The position numbers were made by a program, and so were the translations under genes. Below, in pieces: positions 6,280 through 12,268 of a stretch of 25,302 nucleotides of DNA (its first letter is position 1; every line of letters begins with the position of its first letter). Origin of the DNA: a virus; IMG/VR virus record IMGVR_UViG_3300042475_004209, positions 1-25,302 of that record, one strand, 5' to 3'. The notes beneath the pieces are model-generated. The model saw only the letters and a program-made list of their open reading frames with translations, did no database searches and had not been told where the DNA came from.

Positions 6280-6490
6280 TCAGGAAGTTCAGGATCAGAT
6301 CGACGAGTGGTACGACATGGATGGCCGGAACGATCCGGCGCATCCGTTCCACGCTCGTTACACCGGCCTCAAAGAAAAGTACTCACTGAAGATCGATGAC
6401 TGTTCTGCCCGATTGGATGATCAAAGCGGCTGCCCTGCAGGGGATGATCCAGCCGTTCAACGAGGAGCAGCTGAACCCAGCGAGCTATGA
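6272..6490 (+). CDS. Putative small acidic protein overlapping dCTP deaminase
   Basis: ATG at 6272. The first 41 or so residues (MTDQEVQDQIDEWYDMDGRN, then DPAHPFHARYTGLKEKYSLK) look like genuine coding sequence. From about 6396 the frame runs out of register through the dCTP deaminase gene and its residues (SARLDDQSGCPAGDD...) look like shadow translation. Either the two genes really overlap by 95 nt, unlike the 1-8 nt overlaps around them, or a frameshift removed the original stop near 6396. Function unknown. Confidence 0.45.
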   Translation: MTDQEVQDQIDEWYDMDGRNDPAHPFHARYTGLKEKYSLKIDDCSARLDDQSGCPAGDDPAVQRGAAEPSEL

Positions 6491-6911
6491 CCTGCTGCTG
6501 GGGGATGAGCTGCTGATCGAGTCCGCAGAGGGGCCGGAGCTGCGGCCCTACCCCCTGGCCTCCCACAGCGAGGAGCGTCCCTACCTGCTGGTGCCTGGCC
6601 AGTTCGTGCTGGCCTCGACGCGCGAGACGTTCGCGCTGCCGGACTTCGTGGCCGCGCGGTTCGTGCTGAAGTCCTCGAGGGCCCGCGAGGGACTGCAGCA
6701 CCTGCTGGCGGGATGGTGCGACCCGGGGTGGCACGGCAGCCGGCTGACGCTGGAGCTGAAGAACGTCCGGCAGCTGCAGCCGATCAGGCTGTGGCCTGGG
6801 ATGAAGATCGGCCAGATGGTGTTCCACAAGATGGAGGCAGCACCCGATCGCAGCTATGCGGTCACCGGCCGCTACAACGGCGACCAGGGCGTGCAGGGGA
6901 GCCGGGGCTGA
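6396..6911 (+). CDS. dcd: dCTP deaminase (dUTPase-fold)
   Basis: 171 aa. The family signature is clear: NPASYDLLLGD near the N-terminus, KSSRAREGL (residues 92-100; Ser93/Ser94, Arg95) in the catalytic loop, CDPGWHGSRLTLEL with catalytic Glu120, and a PGMKIGQMVFHKM strand, ending in a flexible Tyr-Asn-Gly-rich tail. It converts dCTP to dUTP, the precursor for dTMP, or directly to dUMP in bifunctional forms. I cannot tell which type from sequence alone. Phages carry it to feed thymidylate synthesis during replication. It fits the adjoining replication/recombination genes. Confidence 0.93.
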   Translation: MTVLPDWMIKAAALQGMIQPFNEEQLNPASYDLLLGDELLIESAEGPELRPYPLASHSEERPYLLVPGQFVLASTRETFALPDFVAARFVLKSSRAREGLQHLLAGWCDPGWHGSRLTLELKNVRQLQPIRLWPGMKIGQMVFHKMEAAPDRSYAVTGRYNGDQGVQGSRG

Positions 6912-7123
6912 TGGGACGGGTCATCACGCAATGGCCGATCGGCCGCGGCCGAATCGAGCAGTGGGAGGACGACCAGGGGAAGCCCTACTACCGCGCGGTG
7001 GTGGGCGACCAGGCGCGCAGCTGCGAGGACCTCTACCTGGCGGAGATGTACCTGGCGCAGATGGTCAAGGCTGCTGAAGCGAAGCGAGGATCTCTTCCGC
7101 CATCTGGCGGTGGCGATCGGTGA
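6911..7123 (+). CDS. Small protein, 70 aa, unknown function
   Basis: ATG at 6911, one-base overlap with the dCTP deaminase stop (TGATG). It reads MGRVITQWPIGRGRIEQWED, with strand-rich character, then YRAVVGDQARSCEDLYLAEM and a helix. The 3' end overlaps the convergent gene at 7065-7325 by 59 nt, so the last 20 residues (ending SLPPSGGGDR) may be the less conserved part. Function unknown. Confidence 0.65.
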   Translation: MGRVITQWPIGRGRIEQWEDDQGKPYYRAVVGDQARSCEDLYLAEMYLAQMVKAAEAKRGSLPPSGGGDR

Positions 7124-7325
7124 CGGGTGCCGCCGCTGCATCAGCAGCGGCGAGCTGATGCACCAGCTTCTTGTTGACGGACTGGAAGTGGAAGGCGAGC
7201 CGGCAGAGGGTCTCTGCCATGAAGCGCAGATCGTCGACGTTCGTGATGGAGCGAATGTCGCGGATCTGGAGCTCCATCTGGAACTCATGGTCGAGGGGTT
7301 GGTTGAGGTCCAGCCAGGCTGCCAT
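7065..7325 (-). CDS. Small helical cyanobacterial-type protein, 86 aa (NblA-like layout?)
   Basis: Read leftward from the ATG at 7325 (MAAWLDLNQPLDHEFQMELQ); upstream residues in the same frame look non-coding. The layout is a short N-terminus with 'L.L.QPLDHEFQMELQ', a helix-break, 'DDLRFMAETLCRLAFHFQSV' and 'NKKLVHQLAA'. Small cyanobacterial proteins with a DHEF-E helix pair look like this, and the arrangement also recalls NblA/Ycf18, the phycobilisome-degradation adaptor that some freshwater cyanophages carry. I cannot confirm homology. It is the only leftward gene in a long rightward run. A TATGCT box (7354 to 7349) lies 23 nt upstream. Confidence 0.65.
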   Translation of the reverse strand: MAAWLDLNQPLDHEFQMELQIRDIRSITNVDDLRFMAETLCRLAFHFQSVNKKLVHQLAAADAAAAPVTDRHRQMAEEILASLQQP

Positions 7326-7367
7326 GAGTGAGGGGAGCGGTTCGGGGAAGCATAGGACCGCCGCACC

Positions 7368-7417
7368 GTAAACGATTGTTACAGATCGAGAGATGGTGGG
7401 CGGAGTCTGGGTAGGGT
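7368..7417 (+). promoter_or_regulatory. Recurrent palindrome plus TAGGGT, fourth promoter candidate
   Basis: GTAAACGATTGTTAC (7368-7382) is followed after 29 nt by TAGGGT (7412-7417), and the next rightward ATG is at 7457. This copy has GTAA rather than GTGA and so is the most symmetric of the five. It restarts rightward transcription after the inverted gene at 7065-7325. No -35 is recognisable. Confidence 0.6.
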
Positions 7418-7456
7418 TACGACAGGGCAGCAGCCCAACCATTGCAGATTGCATCC

Positions 7457-7711
7457 ATGACGTTGACGACACGAGTCCTGGAGTTCATCCAGAATGCACA
7501 GCCGGGCGACAGCCTGGCGTTGAGCACTGATGCCTGCTGCGAGATGCGGCAGGGGATCTACCTGGCGGCCGATCGGCTGCTCGACCGCCGCGACCTGGTG
7601 ATCTACTGCCCGGGGGAAGCCCCGGTGGTGATGCGCTACGGGGGAGCTGGCAATGTGCTGGCGTGCGCGCAGGAGCTGGCGGCCCGCACCGGCCGGGAGC
7701 TGGAGCAATGA
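7457..7711 (+). CDS. Small protein, 84 aa, possibly winged-helix
   Basis: The ATG at 7457 (MTLTTRVLEFIQNAQPGDSL) is preferred. An in-frame ATG at 7442 would add five residues and is also downstream of the TAGGGT box. The body contains a possible helix-turn-helix or wing pattern (VLEFIQNAQPGDSLALSTDA, then YLAADRLLDRRDLVIYCPGE), but a DNA-binding role is not established. The first gene of a coupled chain; its stop overlaps the next start as ATGA. Confidence 0.7.
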   Translation: MTLTTRVLEFIQNAQPGDSLALSTDACCEMRQGIYLAADRLLDRRDLVIYCPGEAPVVMRYGGAGNVLACAQELAARTGRELEQ

Positions 7712-7818
7712 GACGCCGCATCGTCAACCTGCTCACGTTCCTGCTGCCGGTGGTGGTGATCGCCGTGGTGATCCATGACCACGGGACGATGCTGCCGCGG
7801 ATGGAACGTGGGCAATGA
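7708..7818 (+). CDS. Single-pass membrane micro-protein, 36 aa
   Basis: ATG at 7708 to TGA at 7816-7818. It reads MRRRIVNLLTFLLPVVVIAV followed by VIHDHGTM: three arginines, one hydrophobic segment (about residues 5-22), and a short tail. The positive-inside rule predicts N-in. It overlaps both neighbours as ATGA. Role unknown; a small inner-membrane regulator is possible, and its position far from the lysis genes argues against a holin. Confidence 0.6.
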   Translation: MRRRIVNLLTFLLPVVVIAVVIHDHGTMLPRMERGQ

Positions 7819-8057
7819 AGCGCCGGCAGTACCAGGTGCCGGGCCTATGGGTCGAGACCTGCGGCAGCGGCTTCAACGCCTGCTACCGGGGCAGCGCGCG
7901 ATGGCTCGCCAACCGGGCGGATCTGGTGAGCTGGCTGAAGTGGCCGAAGGGCCCATCGAAGGATGCGCTGACGGCCTGGCTGGACGAGATCGAAGCACCT
8001 GCTGCCGCCGATGCGGTGGAGCAGGACCCAACAGCAAACACTCGCACGATCATCTGA
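7815..8057 (+). CDS. Small protein, 80 aa, unknown function
   Basis: ATG at 7815, ATGA overlap with the micro-protein. It reads MKRRQYQVPGLWVETCGSGF, then NACYRGSARWLANRADLVSW and KWPKGPSKDALTAWLDEIEA. The conserved-looking 'W.e....G.na.Y.Gs..w' opening recalls tiny phage proteins of the same context, but I cannot name a family. It ends one base into the next start (TGATG). Confidence 0.7.
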   Translation: MKRRQYQVPGLWVETCGSGFNACYRGSARWLANRADLVSWLKWPKGPSKDALTAWLDEIEAPAAADAVEQDPTANTRTII

Positions 8058-8335
8058 TGACCGACATCAATGCAACGCTGGCCGAACGTGGCGCACGCTA
8101 CGGGGACTTCATGGGCCACGCTGAGGTGACCCAGGAGCTGAAGAACTGCCTGCGGGATCACCTCGAAGCACGAAGCAAGATCCTGTCGCCGGACCAGCTG
8201 GAAGCGCTGGACATGATCTGCCACAAGATCGGCCGGATCATCAACGGTGACGCCGACTATGCCGACAGCTGGCACGACATCGCGGGCTATGCGCAGCTGG
8301 TAGAGAACCGCCTCCTGGGCAAGGGGGTGCTGTGA
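8057..8335 (+). CDS. DUF6378-like phage protein, 92 aa
   Basis: ATG at 8057 (MTDINATLAERGARYGDFMG). It carries ERGARYGDF, a 'AEVTQELKNCLRDH' helix, LSPDQLEALDMICHKIGRII, then NGDADYADSWHDIAGYAQLV. This matches a phage family (recalled as DUF6378) found in early regions of many siphophages. The D.W.DiaGYa.L pattern resembles the nucleotide-pyrophosphatase (MazG-like) style of helical bundle, but no catalytic role is established. An upstream extension in this frame is out-of-frame shadow of the 80-aa gene. Function unknown. Confidence 0.8.
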   Translation: MTDINATLAERGARYGDFMGHAEVTQELKNCLRDHLEARSKILSPDQLEALDMICHKIGRIINGDADYADSWHDIAGYAQLVENRLLGKGVL

Positions 8336-8688
8336 TGTGGGACCCGAGAGAGGACAGCTACATCCAGGAGCTGGCCGCCCGCATCGAGGCGCTGGACCAG
8401 CTGCATCAGGCCGTCGTGGATTTCAGCCAGCAGTTCTCGCTGGATCCACTGATTGATCGCGTCGAGGCGCTGGAAGCCGCGCAGCAGCCCGCTCCAGCCA
8501 CCGAGGAATCCTCGGCAACTGCCCCGCCCGCGCCTGCCGGTGGGCTGGTGGACGGGATCTGCAGGGATCTGCCATTGAGCCCAGGCGAAGTTCGCGCCGT
8601 GATCCGCGAGGTGGTGGCATGGCTGCGGTCGGAGCCGTGGCTCGGTCGAGCCGCTGCAGACCGACTGGAGCAGGAGGCCGAGCGATGA
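8335..8688 (+). CDS. Coiled-coil protein, 117 aa, unknown function
   Basis: ATG at 8335, one-base overlap with the upstream TGA; a GTG one codon earlier also fits. The N-terminal half is a predicted helix/coiled coil (LAARIEALDQLHQAVVDFSQ, then RVEALEAA). A Pro/Ala-rich linker follows, then a C-terminal helical part (SPGEVRAVIREVVAWLRSEP). Probably a dimer or scaffold-type small protein. Function unknown. Confidence 0.65.
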   Translation: MWDPREDSYIQELAARIEALDQLHQAVVDFSQQFSLDPLIDRVEALEAAQQPAPATEESSATAPPAPAGGLVDGICRDLPLSPGEVRAVIREVVAWLRSEPWLGRAAADRLEQEAER

Positions 8689-8891
8689 CCTTCGATCTTG
8701 TCAACGGCGAGCGGCGGTACGGGGCATGGGGAGGCCGTCCCAATGGGATACCGGAAGACCCGAGCCGCTGCATTGAAGAAGTCTGGCCACACGGCGGATG
8801 GATCCCGCATCAATGTCGTCGCAAGCGAGGCCATGGACCTGATGGCCTCTACTGCAAGCAACACGCAAAGATGAAGGAGGCCAACCGATGA
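8685..8891 (+). CDS. Small Cys/His protein, 68 aa (zinc-binding type)
   Basis: ATG at 8685, ATGA overlap. It contains RCIEEVW, HQCRRKRGHGPDGLYCKQHA and KMKEANR: Cys29, Cys44, His50, Cys57 and His60 are suitably placed for one metal site. The 'QC.RKRGHGPDGLYCKQHA' block is widespread in phage and prophage proteins of unknown function. The upstream frame extension (to 8619) is shadow sequence. Likely a small nucleic-acid-binding protein, unproven. Confidence 0.75.
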   Translation: MTFDLVNGERRYGAWGGRPNGIPEDPSRCIEEVWPHGGWIPHQCRRKRGHGPDGLYCKQHAKMKEANR

Positions 8892-9082
8892 TCCACATCA
8901 CAAGCAACGGCGGCTGGATCGGCCCGCTGTGCTGGTCGAACACCCTGCCTGCCTTCGTGGTCCCTGACCATCGGTTTGCTGGTATCACCAGCCGCCTGGA
9001 ATTCTGGGGCCGGGTCTGCTGGTGCCCGCCCGATGAGCCGTTCCGGCCGCTGCAGTACACCGTCACAGAGAGTTTCCAATGA
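8888..9082 (+). CDS. Small Trp-rich protein, 64 aa, unknown function
   Basis: ATG at 8888 overlapping upstream and downstream genes as ATGA. It reads MIHITSNGGWIGPLCWSNTL, with FAGITSRLEFWGRVCWCPPD in the middle. Strand-rich; four tryptophans and three cysteines. No known motif. Supported by coupling and coding-like composition. Confidence 0.65.
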   Translation: MIHITSNGGWIGPLCWSNTLPAFVVPDHRFAGITSRLEFWGRVCWCPPDEPFRPLQYTVTESFQ

Positions 9083-9561
9083 CCACCGACTTCCGCGCCT
9101 TGGCAGCTGAGCTGCTGACCTGGGCTGAGCGGACCAGCGCCCACTACGTTGTGCCTCCTCATGTGATCCTCCGCGCCCGCGCCGCGCTGTCCGCCCCGGA
9201 GCAGGGGCCGACGGATGAGGAGTGGGACGCACTAAAAGAGCACCTGTGGAATCGGCACGAAACCATTGGCTATCAGGGTGAGCGCTTTGTGTACGACAGA
9301 GACTTCGACACTGCTCTTGATGCCGTCCGCCAGGAACTCGCCCGCTGGGACCGCCTTGCCGTCGAGCCGGTGCCGGTCGCCGAGCGGTTGCCGGGGCCGG
9401 AGGATTGCGACGACCAGGGGCGGTGCTGGTGGCTGGACCGACCGCTCAAGTACGCCCCGGCCTGGATACTGAGGCGTCCGGATGACGGGCTGCTGTTCAC
9501 GTTCATCGCCTGGGCTCCCCACTGGGCATTCCCCTTTCCGCATGAGGGGGCCGATGGCTGA
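9079..9561 (+). CDS. Phage protein of unknown function, 160 aa, C-terminal Trp-rich domain
   Basis: ATG at 9079. The N-terminal helical part (LAAELLTWAERTSAHYVVPP) is followed by an acidic linker, then a C-terminal domain VPVAERLPGPEDCDDQGRCW, WILRRPDDGLLFTFIAWAPH. The 'PV.ERLPGPEDCD.qgrcW' block recurs in cyanobacterial and phage small proteins and resembles the DUF551-type 'pv.erLP' domain, but I cannot assign a role. It overlaps the next gene by 8 nt. Confidence 0.65.
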   Translation: MTTDFRALAAELLTWAERTSAHYVVPPHVILRARAALSAPEQGPTDEEWDALKEHLWNRHETIGYQGERFVYDRDFDTALDAVRQELARWDRLAVEPVPVAERLPGPEDCDDQGRCWWLDRPLKYAPAWILRRPDDGLLFTFIAWAPHWAFPFPHEGADG

Positions 9562-9799
9562 CCTCTCCCCCGCCGCGCAGGCAATCATGATCGCGGCCAC
9601 CAACGGCAATCACAACTGCCAGGCCGATCCGGTCTACCGGCAGTGCATTGCCGCCGCCCTCCGCGTTGTTGCGGATGAGGTGGCATCGGAAAAAGAGCCG
9701 TTATTTCTTGCTCTTGCTGATCGCATGAGGCGGGATGCACGCAATCAGTTTTGCGCAAAGCTCCGCGCCATCGCCGCCGAGCTGGAGGGCCAGCAATGA
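9554..9799 (+). CDS. Small helical protein, 81 aa, unknown function
   Basis: ATG at 9554 (MADLSPAAQAIMIAATNGNH), 8 nt inside the upstream gene. The protein is almost all helix: AAALRVVADEVASEKEPLFL, then RRDARNQFCAKLRAIAAELE. An upstream extension in this frame is shadow. ATGA overlap with the next gene. The 'aalR..ad.......LRaIAaELE' pattern is common in small phage proteins of unknown role. Confidence 0.65.
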   Translation: MADLSPAAQAIMIAATNGNHNCQADPVYRQCIAAALRVVADEVASEKEPLFLALADRMRRDARNQFCAKLRAIAAELEGQQ

Positions 9800-10077
9800 G
9801 CATTGAGCCCATCACCCAACGCGGCATCGCCTGCCCCGTGTGCGGATCGGATCAGAGCAAAGTCAACGAGACTCGGCATCTTGCAAGCCACAACTACATC
9901 CGCCGCCGCAAAATCTGCCGTAGCTGCCGTGCTAGGTACACCACCTACGAAACACTGACGCCCCCGTCCGTCATCAACCAGATGGCCGACCATGCGGCCT
10001 CTCATCTAACTGGTCGTGCTGAACTCGATCCGTTCCTGCAGGATCTGCAGGATCTGATTGACAAGCACAGGGCCTGA
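9796..10077 (+). CDS. NrdR-type zinc-ribbon protein, 93 aa, ATP-cone absent
   Basis: ATG at 9796. The N-terminal zinc ribbon CPVCGS (Cys13, Cys16), an ETR...IRRRKICRSCRARYTTYE stretch (Cys41, Cys44) follows the bacterial NrdR zinc-finger pattern closely. NrdR represses ribonucleotide reductase genes and needs an ATP-cone domain after the ribbon. Here only a short helical tail follows (ending LQDLQDLIDKHRA), so nucleotide sensing is unlikely. It is probably a stand-alone DNA/RNA-binding ribbon, a type also found in other phages. Last gene of the coupled early chain. Confidence 0.75.
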   Translation: MSIEPITQRGIACPVCGSDQSKVNETRHLASHNYIRRRKICRSCRARYTTYETLTPPSVINQMADHAASHLTGRAELDPFLQDLQDLIDKHRA

Positions 10078-10088
10078 CCCCGCGGCCC

Positions 10089-10111
10089 GCCGGAGCCGCA
10101 CCCAATCCGGC
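10089..10111 (+). terminator. Post-stop hairpin A (terminator/attenuator candidate)
   Basis: GCCGGA (10089-10094) pairs perfectly with TCCGGC (10106-10111) around an 11-nt loop, starting 12 nt after a stop codon. There is no U-tract. A similar hairpin with an extra compensated pair lies after the stop at 12631. It may reduce read-through into the RTX gene, or be a processing site. Confidence 0.4.
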
Positions 10112-10136
10112 CACCATCCACACGCTCACATCTCCA

Positions 10137-10724
10137 ATGGCTCTCATCTCTGGAACCTCCCGCGCCGACATCCTGATCGGCAACACCAACGAAACCGACC
10201 AGATCTACGTCAACAACATCGGCGATCAGATCGTCAACAGTGAGGGCCGCGACGTGATCCAGTCATGGATCAACTTCGACATGGCCGCCAGCCAGGCCCA
10301 GTACCTCGTGCTCATGGGCCGCTCCGGTCTCACCGCCACCGGCACCGCCCGGGCGGAGGTGATCGGCGGCAACGCCGGCGACAACATCATCAACGGCGGC
10401 CAGGGCCAGGATCGGCTCACCGGTGGCCGCGGCGCTGACACCTTCGTGTTTGACGCCTACGGCCAGCTCAACGCCGACATCATCGAGGACTTCAGCCGGG
10501 CCCAGGGCGACACCATGGCCCTCTCCGGCGACGTGTTCGGCGTCGCGGCCGGGACTGCTGTGGGCTTCGCCGAGGGCGCTGCCCTGGGCGCTGGCCCGAC
10601 GGTGTTCCGCGACGCCACCAATCAGCTCTGGTTCGACGCCGACGGCATCGGCAACGGTGCTGCGGTGGTGTTCGCGCAGTCGCGGGCCCAGGGCCTCGAC
10701 AGCTCCTGCTTCGCGGTGATCTGA
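10137..10724 (+). CDS. RTX-type calcium-binding repeat protein, 195 aa
   Basis: ATG at 10137. Hemolysin-type nonapeptide repeats sit at about residues 71-105 (GGNAGDNIINGGQGQDRLTG, then GRGADTF), followed by the usual VFD and a DIIEDFSRAQGD segment. The N-terminal GTSRADILIGNTN is a degenerate repeat. Such proteins bind Ca2+ outside the cell and are exported by type I secretion through a C-terminal signal. Here the C-terminus (GLDSSCFAVI) does not show a clear one. No enzymatic domain is present. It is followed by a strong terminator and then the haloperoxidase. A structural or cell-surface role is possible; phage RTX-like proteins are otherwise tail or fibre associated. Confidence 0.85.
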   Translation: MALISGTSRADILIGNTNETDQIYVNNIGDQIVNSEGRDVIQSWINFDMAASQAQYLVLMGRSGLTATGTARAEVIGGNAGDNIINGGQGQDRLTGGRGADTFVFDAYGQLNADIIEDFSRAQGDTMALSGDVFGVAAGTAVGFAEGAALGAGPTVFRDATNQLWFDADGIGNGAAVVFAQSRAQGLDSSCFAVI

Positions 10725-10733
10725 TCGACCACG

Positions 10734-10759
10734 GGCCCCGGCACTGCGCTGGGGCCTTT
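10734..10759 (+). terminator. Rho-independent terminator after the RTX gene
   Basis: GGCCCCGGC (10734-10742), loop ACTGC, GCTGGGGCC (10748-10756): a 9-bp stem with one G-U pair, followed by TTT. It begins 9 nt after the RTX stop, so the haloperoxidase at 10778 should be transcribed mainly by another route or by read-through. Confidence 0.75.
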
Positions 10760-10777
10760 CCACCCTGCCAACCTCCC

Positions 10778-12004
10778 ATGAATCTCGTCTTCTCCAAGGG
10801 CTACGACGGCTACGGACTGCAGCAGCTGCTGGCGCTGCCGTTCGCCGACATGACCAAACGACTCGCGGCGTTCCACATCTGGGGACCACGCAAGATAGTC
10901 AACCCCCGCGCCGGCTTCCGACGGACCGACACCAGCCTCGATGCCACCGTGCCCGCACCGCCGGCCGATGACAGCCGTGAGACTGCCGGCGAGTTGCTCG
11001 AGGTCGCTGCGATGCAGTGGCTGATCGATCAGGACATTGACAGCCTCGACAGCCATCCCGATGCCAGACGGATCGCGGAGATCCTCGGTGCATTCCCTGG
11101 CATCCTGACCCGTCCGGGTGTTGGCGGCATGTTCCGCTATGGCCCCGGCGATCTGGGGCGGCGCACCAGCGCTCTGCTGTGGCAGTCGATCCCAACGGGA
11201 TGGAACCGCGCGTCGTTCGAGCCGCTCATCAGGAGTGGCCGCTATGGCGCCACACCGGCGGCCTATGAGGCTCTGCAGCTGGGGCAGGTGAGCGAGCGGC
11301 AGCAGTTCGAACAGCAGCGACGGTGGAGCGGTCGCGCCCTGGCCAGCCTGGTCCATCAAGACCAGCCTTACCTGATCCCGTTGTTCGTCGCCTGCCAGCT
11401 GCTGGGATCTGGAGCACGGCTGAGCTCGAGGTTCCCGGCCATGATCGCCGAGGCGCCATTCGTGACCGGCGGCGGCGTCCTGGCGCTGCAGTGCGCCCTG
11501 GCAACAGTCACCGAGCAGGCGATGCGGTCCTGCTGGGCGGTGAAGTTCCAGCGGGGGAGGGAGCGCCCTGAGCGGCTGTGGCGTGAAGGGGTCCAGGGCA
11601 ACCTGCACCGGGACTTCCTGGAGATCGGCGGCTGGCTGGTGCAGCAGACCGGCGGCTATCTGCCGATGACCTATGCCGAGGGCTCACCCTTGCATCCGGA
11701 CTATCCGAGCGGCCATGCGACGATCGCCGGCGCCTGCGCTGGGATCCTGCTGGCATGGTTCGCTGATGGTCCGCTGCCGTCGCTGGAGATCACGTCGGTG
11801 CATGACGAGATCCGGCAGATGATGTGGGCCCTGGCCGTCGGCCGCAGCTGGGCGGGGATCCATTCCCGGTCGAGCCTGCTCACAGGCCTGCAGCTGGGGA
11901 TGGCGCATTCGGTGTCATTCCTGCGCAACCTGAAGGCCAGGACGCCGGAGCCGCTGGGGGCTGCGTCGTTCGCGGCATTCGATGGGACGGTGCTGACCGT
12001 CTGA
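10778..12004 (+). CDS. Vanadium-dependent haloperoxidase (PAP2-fold), 408 aa
   Basis: The vanadate-binding motifs are all there: K-x6-RP as Lys256...Arg263-Pro264 (in KFQRGRERP), PSGH at 310-313, and R...GIH with Arg356 and His362 (GRSWAGIHSRSS). The SRSS/GLQLG after His362 continues the family pattern. The fold is the same as PAP2 phosphatases, but PAP2 proteins usually have a longer SRxxxxxHxxxD motif and often membrane helices, absent here. The family oxidises halides with H2O2 (chloro-, bromo- or iodo-peroxidase); halide preference cannot be read from this. It is shorter than eukaryotic forms (about 550-600). No signal peptide is obvious. The gene stands alone between a terminator and a convergent small gene with 3 nt between stops. 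Possible roles: oxidative defence, halogenation, or host surface modification. Confidence 0.85.
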   Translation: MNLVFSKGYDGYGLQQLLALPFADMTKRLAAFHIWGPRKIVNPRAGFRRTDTSLDATVPAPPADDSRETAGELLEVAAMQWLIDQDIDSLDSHPDARRIAEILGAFPGILTRPGVGGMFRYGPGDLGRRTSALLWQSIPTGWNRASFEPLIRSGRYGATPAAYEALQLGQVSERQQFEQQRRWSGRALASLVHQDQPYLIPLFVACQLLGSGARLSSRFPAMIAEAPFVTGGGVLALQCALATVTEQAMRSCWAVKFQRGRERPERLWREGVQGNLHRDFLEIGGWLVQQTGGYLPMTYAEGSPLHPDYPSGHATIAGACAGILLAWFADGPLPSLEITSVHDEIRQMMWALAVGRSWAGIHSRSSLLTGLQLGMAHSVSFLRNLKARTPEPLGAASFAAFDGTVLTV

Positions 12005-12007
12005 GGT

Positions 12008-12262
12008 TCAGCGATGCCGGAGGCCTTCGACATCAACCCGAAGGCCTTGGATCGCTTCGTCCTGCTGCTGATCCTTGGCGGTCTTCTGCTCCAGCTGCTG
12101 GCAGACGACCGTCAGGGTTTTCGCCATCTCTGCGAGGGTGATGGTCTGACGCCAGGTGAAGCCGACGAGGGTGGCGCCGATGGTGAGAGCAGTAGTGGCG
12201 ACCGCAACGAGGAGGCCAGGCAGAGCCTGTTGCAGCACCGAGTGGTGTGGAGAGGGCGCCAT
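12008..12262 (-). CDS. Small membrane protein with coiled coil, 84 aa
   Basis: Read leftward from the ATG at 12262. One hydrophobic segment at about residues 12-36 (PGLLVAVATTALTIGATLVG), then a basic/polar helical tail with LEQKTAKDQQQDEAIQGLRV heptad-like spacing. The single-TM plus coiled-coil layout fits a holin-accessory or membrane-tether protein, but no family is recognised. The TAGACT box ends 6 nt before the ATG, so a leaderless message is likely. It converges on the haloperoxidase gene with 3 nt between stop codons. An overlapping rightward ORF here is its shadow. Confidence 0.65.
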   Translation of the reverse strand: MAPSPHHSVLQQALPGLLVAVATTALTIGATLVGFTWRQTITLAEMAKTLTVVCQQLEQKTAKDQQQDEAIQGLRVDVEGLRHR

Positions 12263-12268
12263 GGGAGC

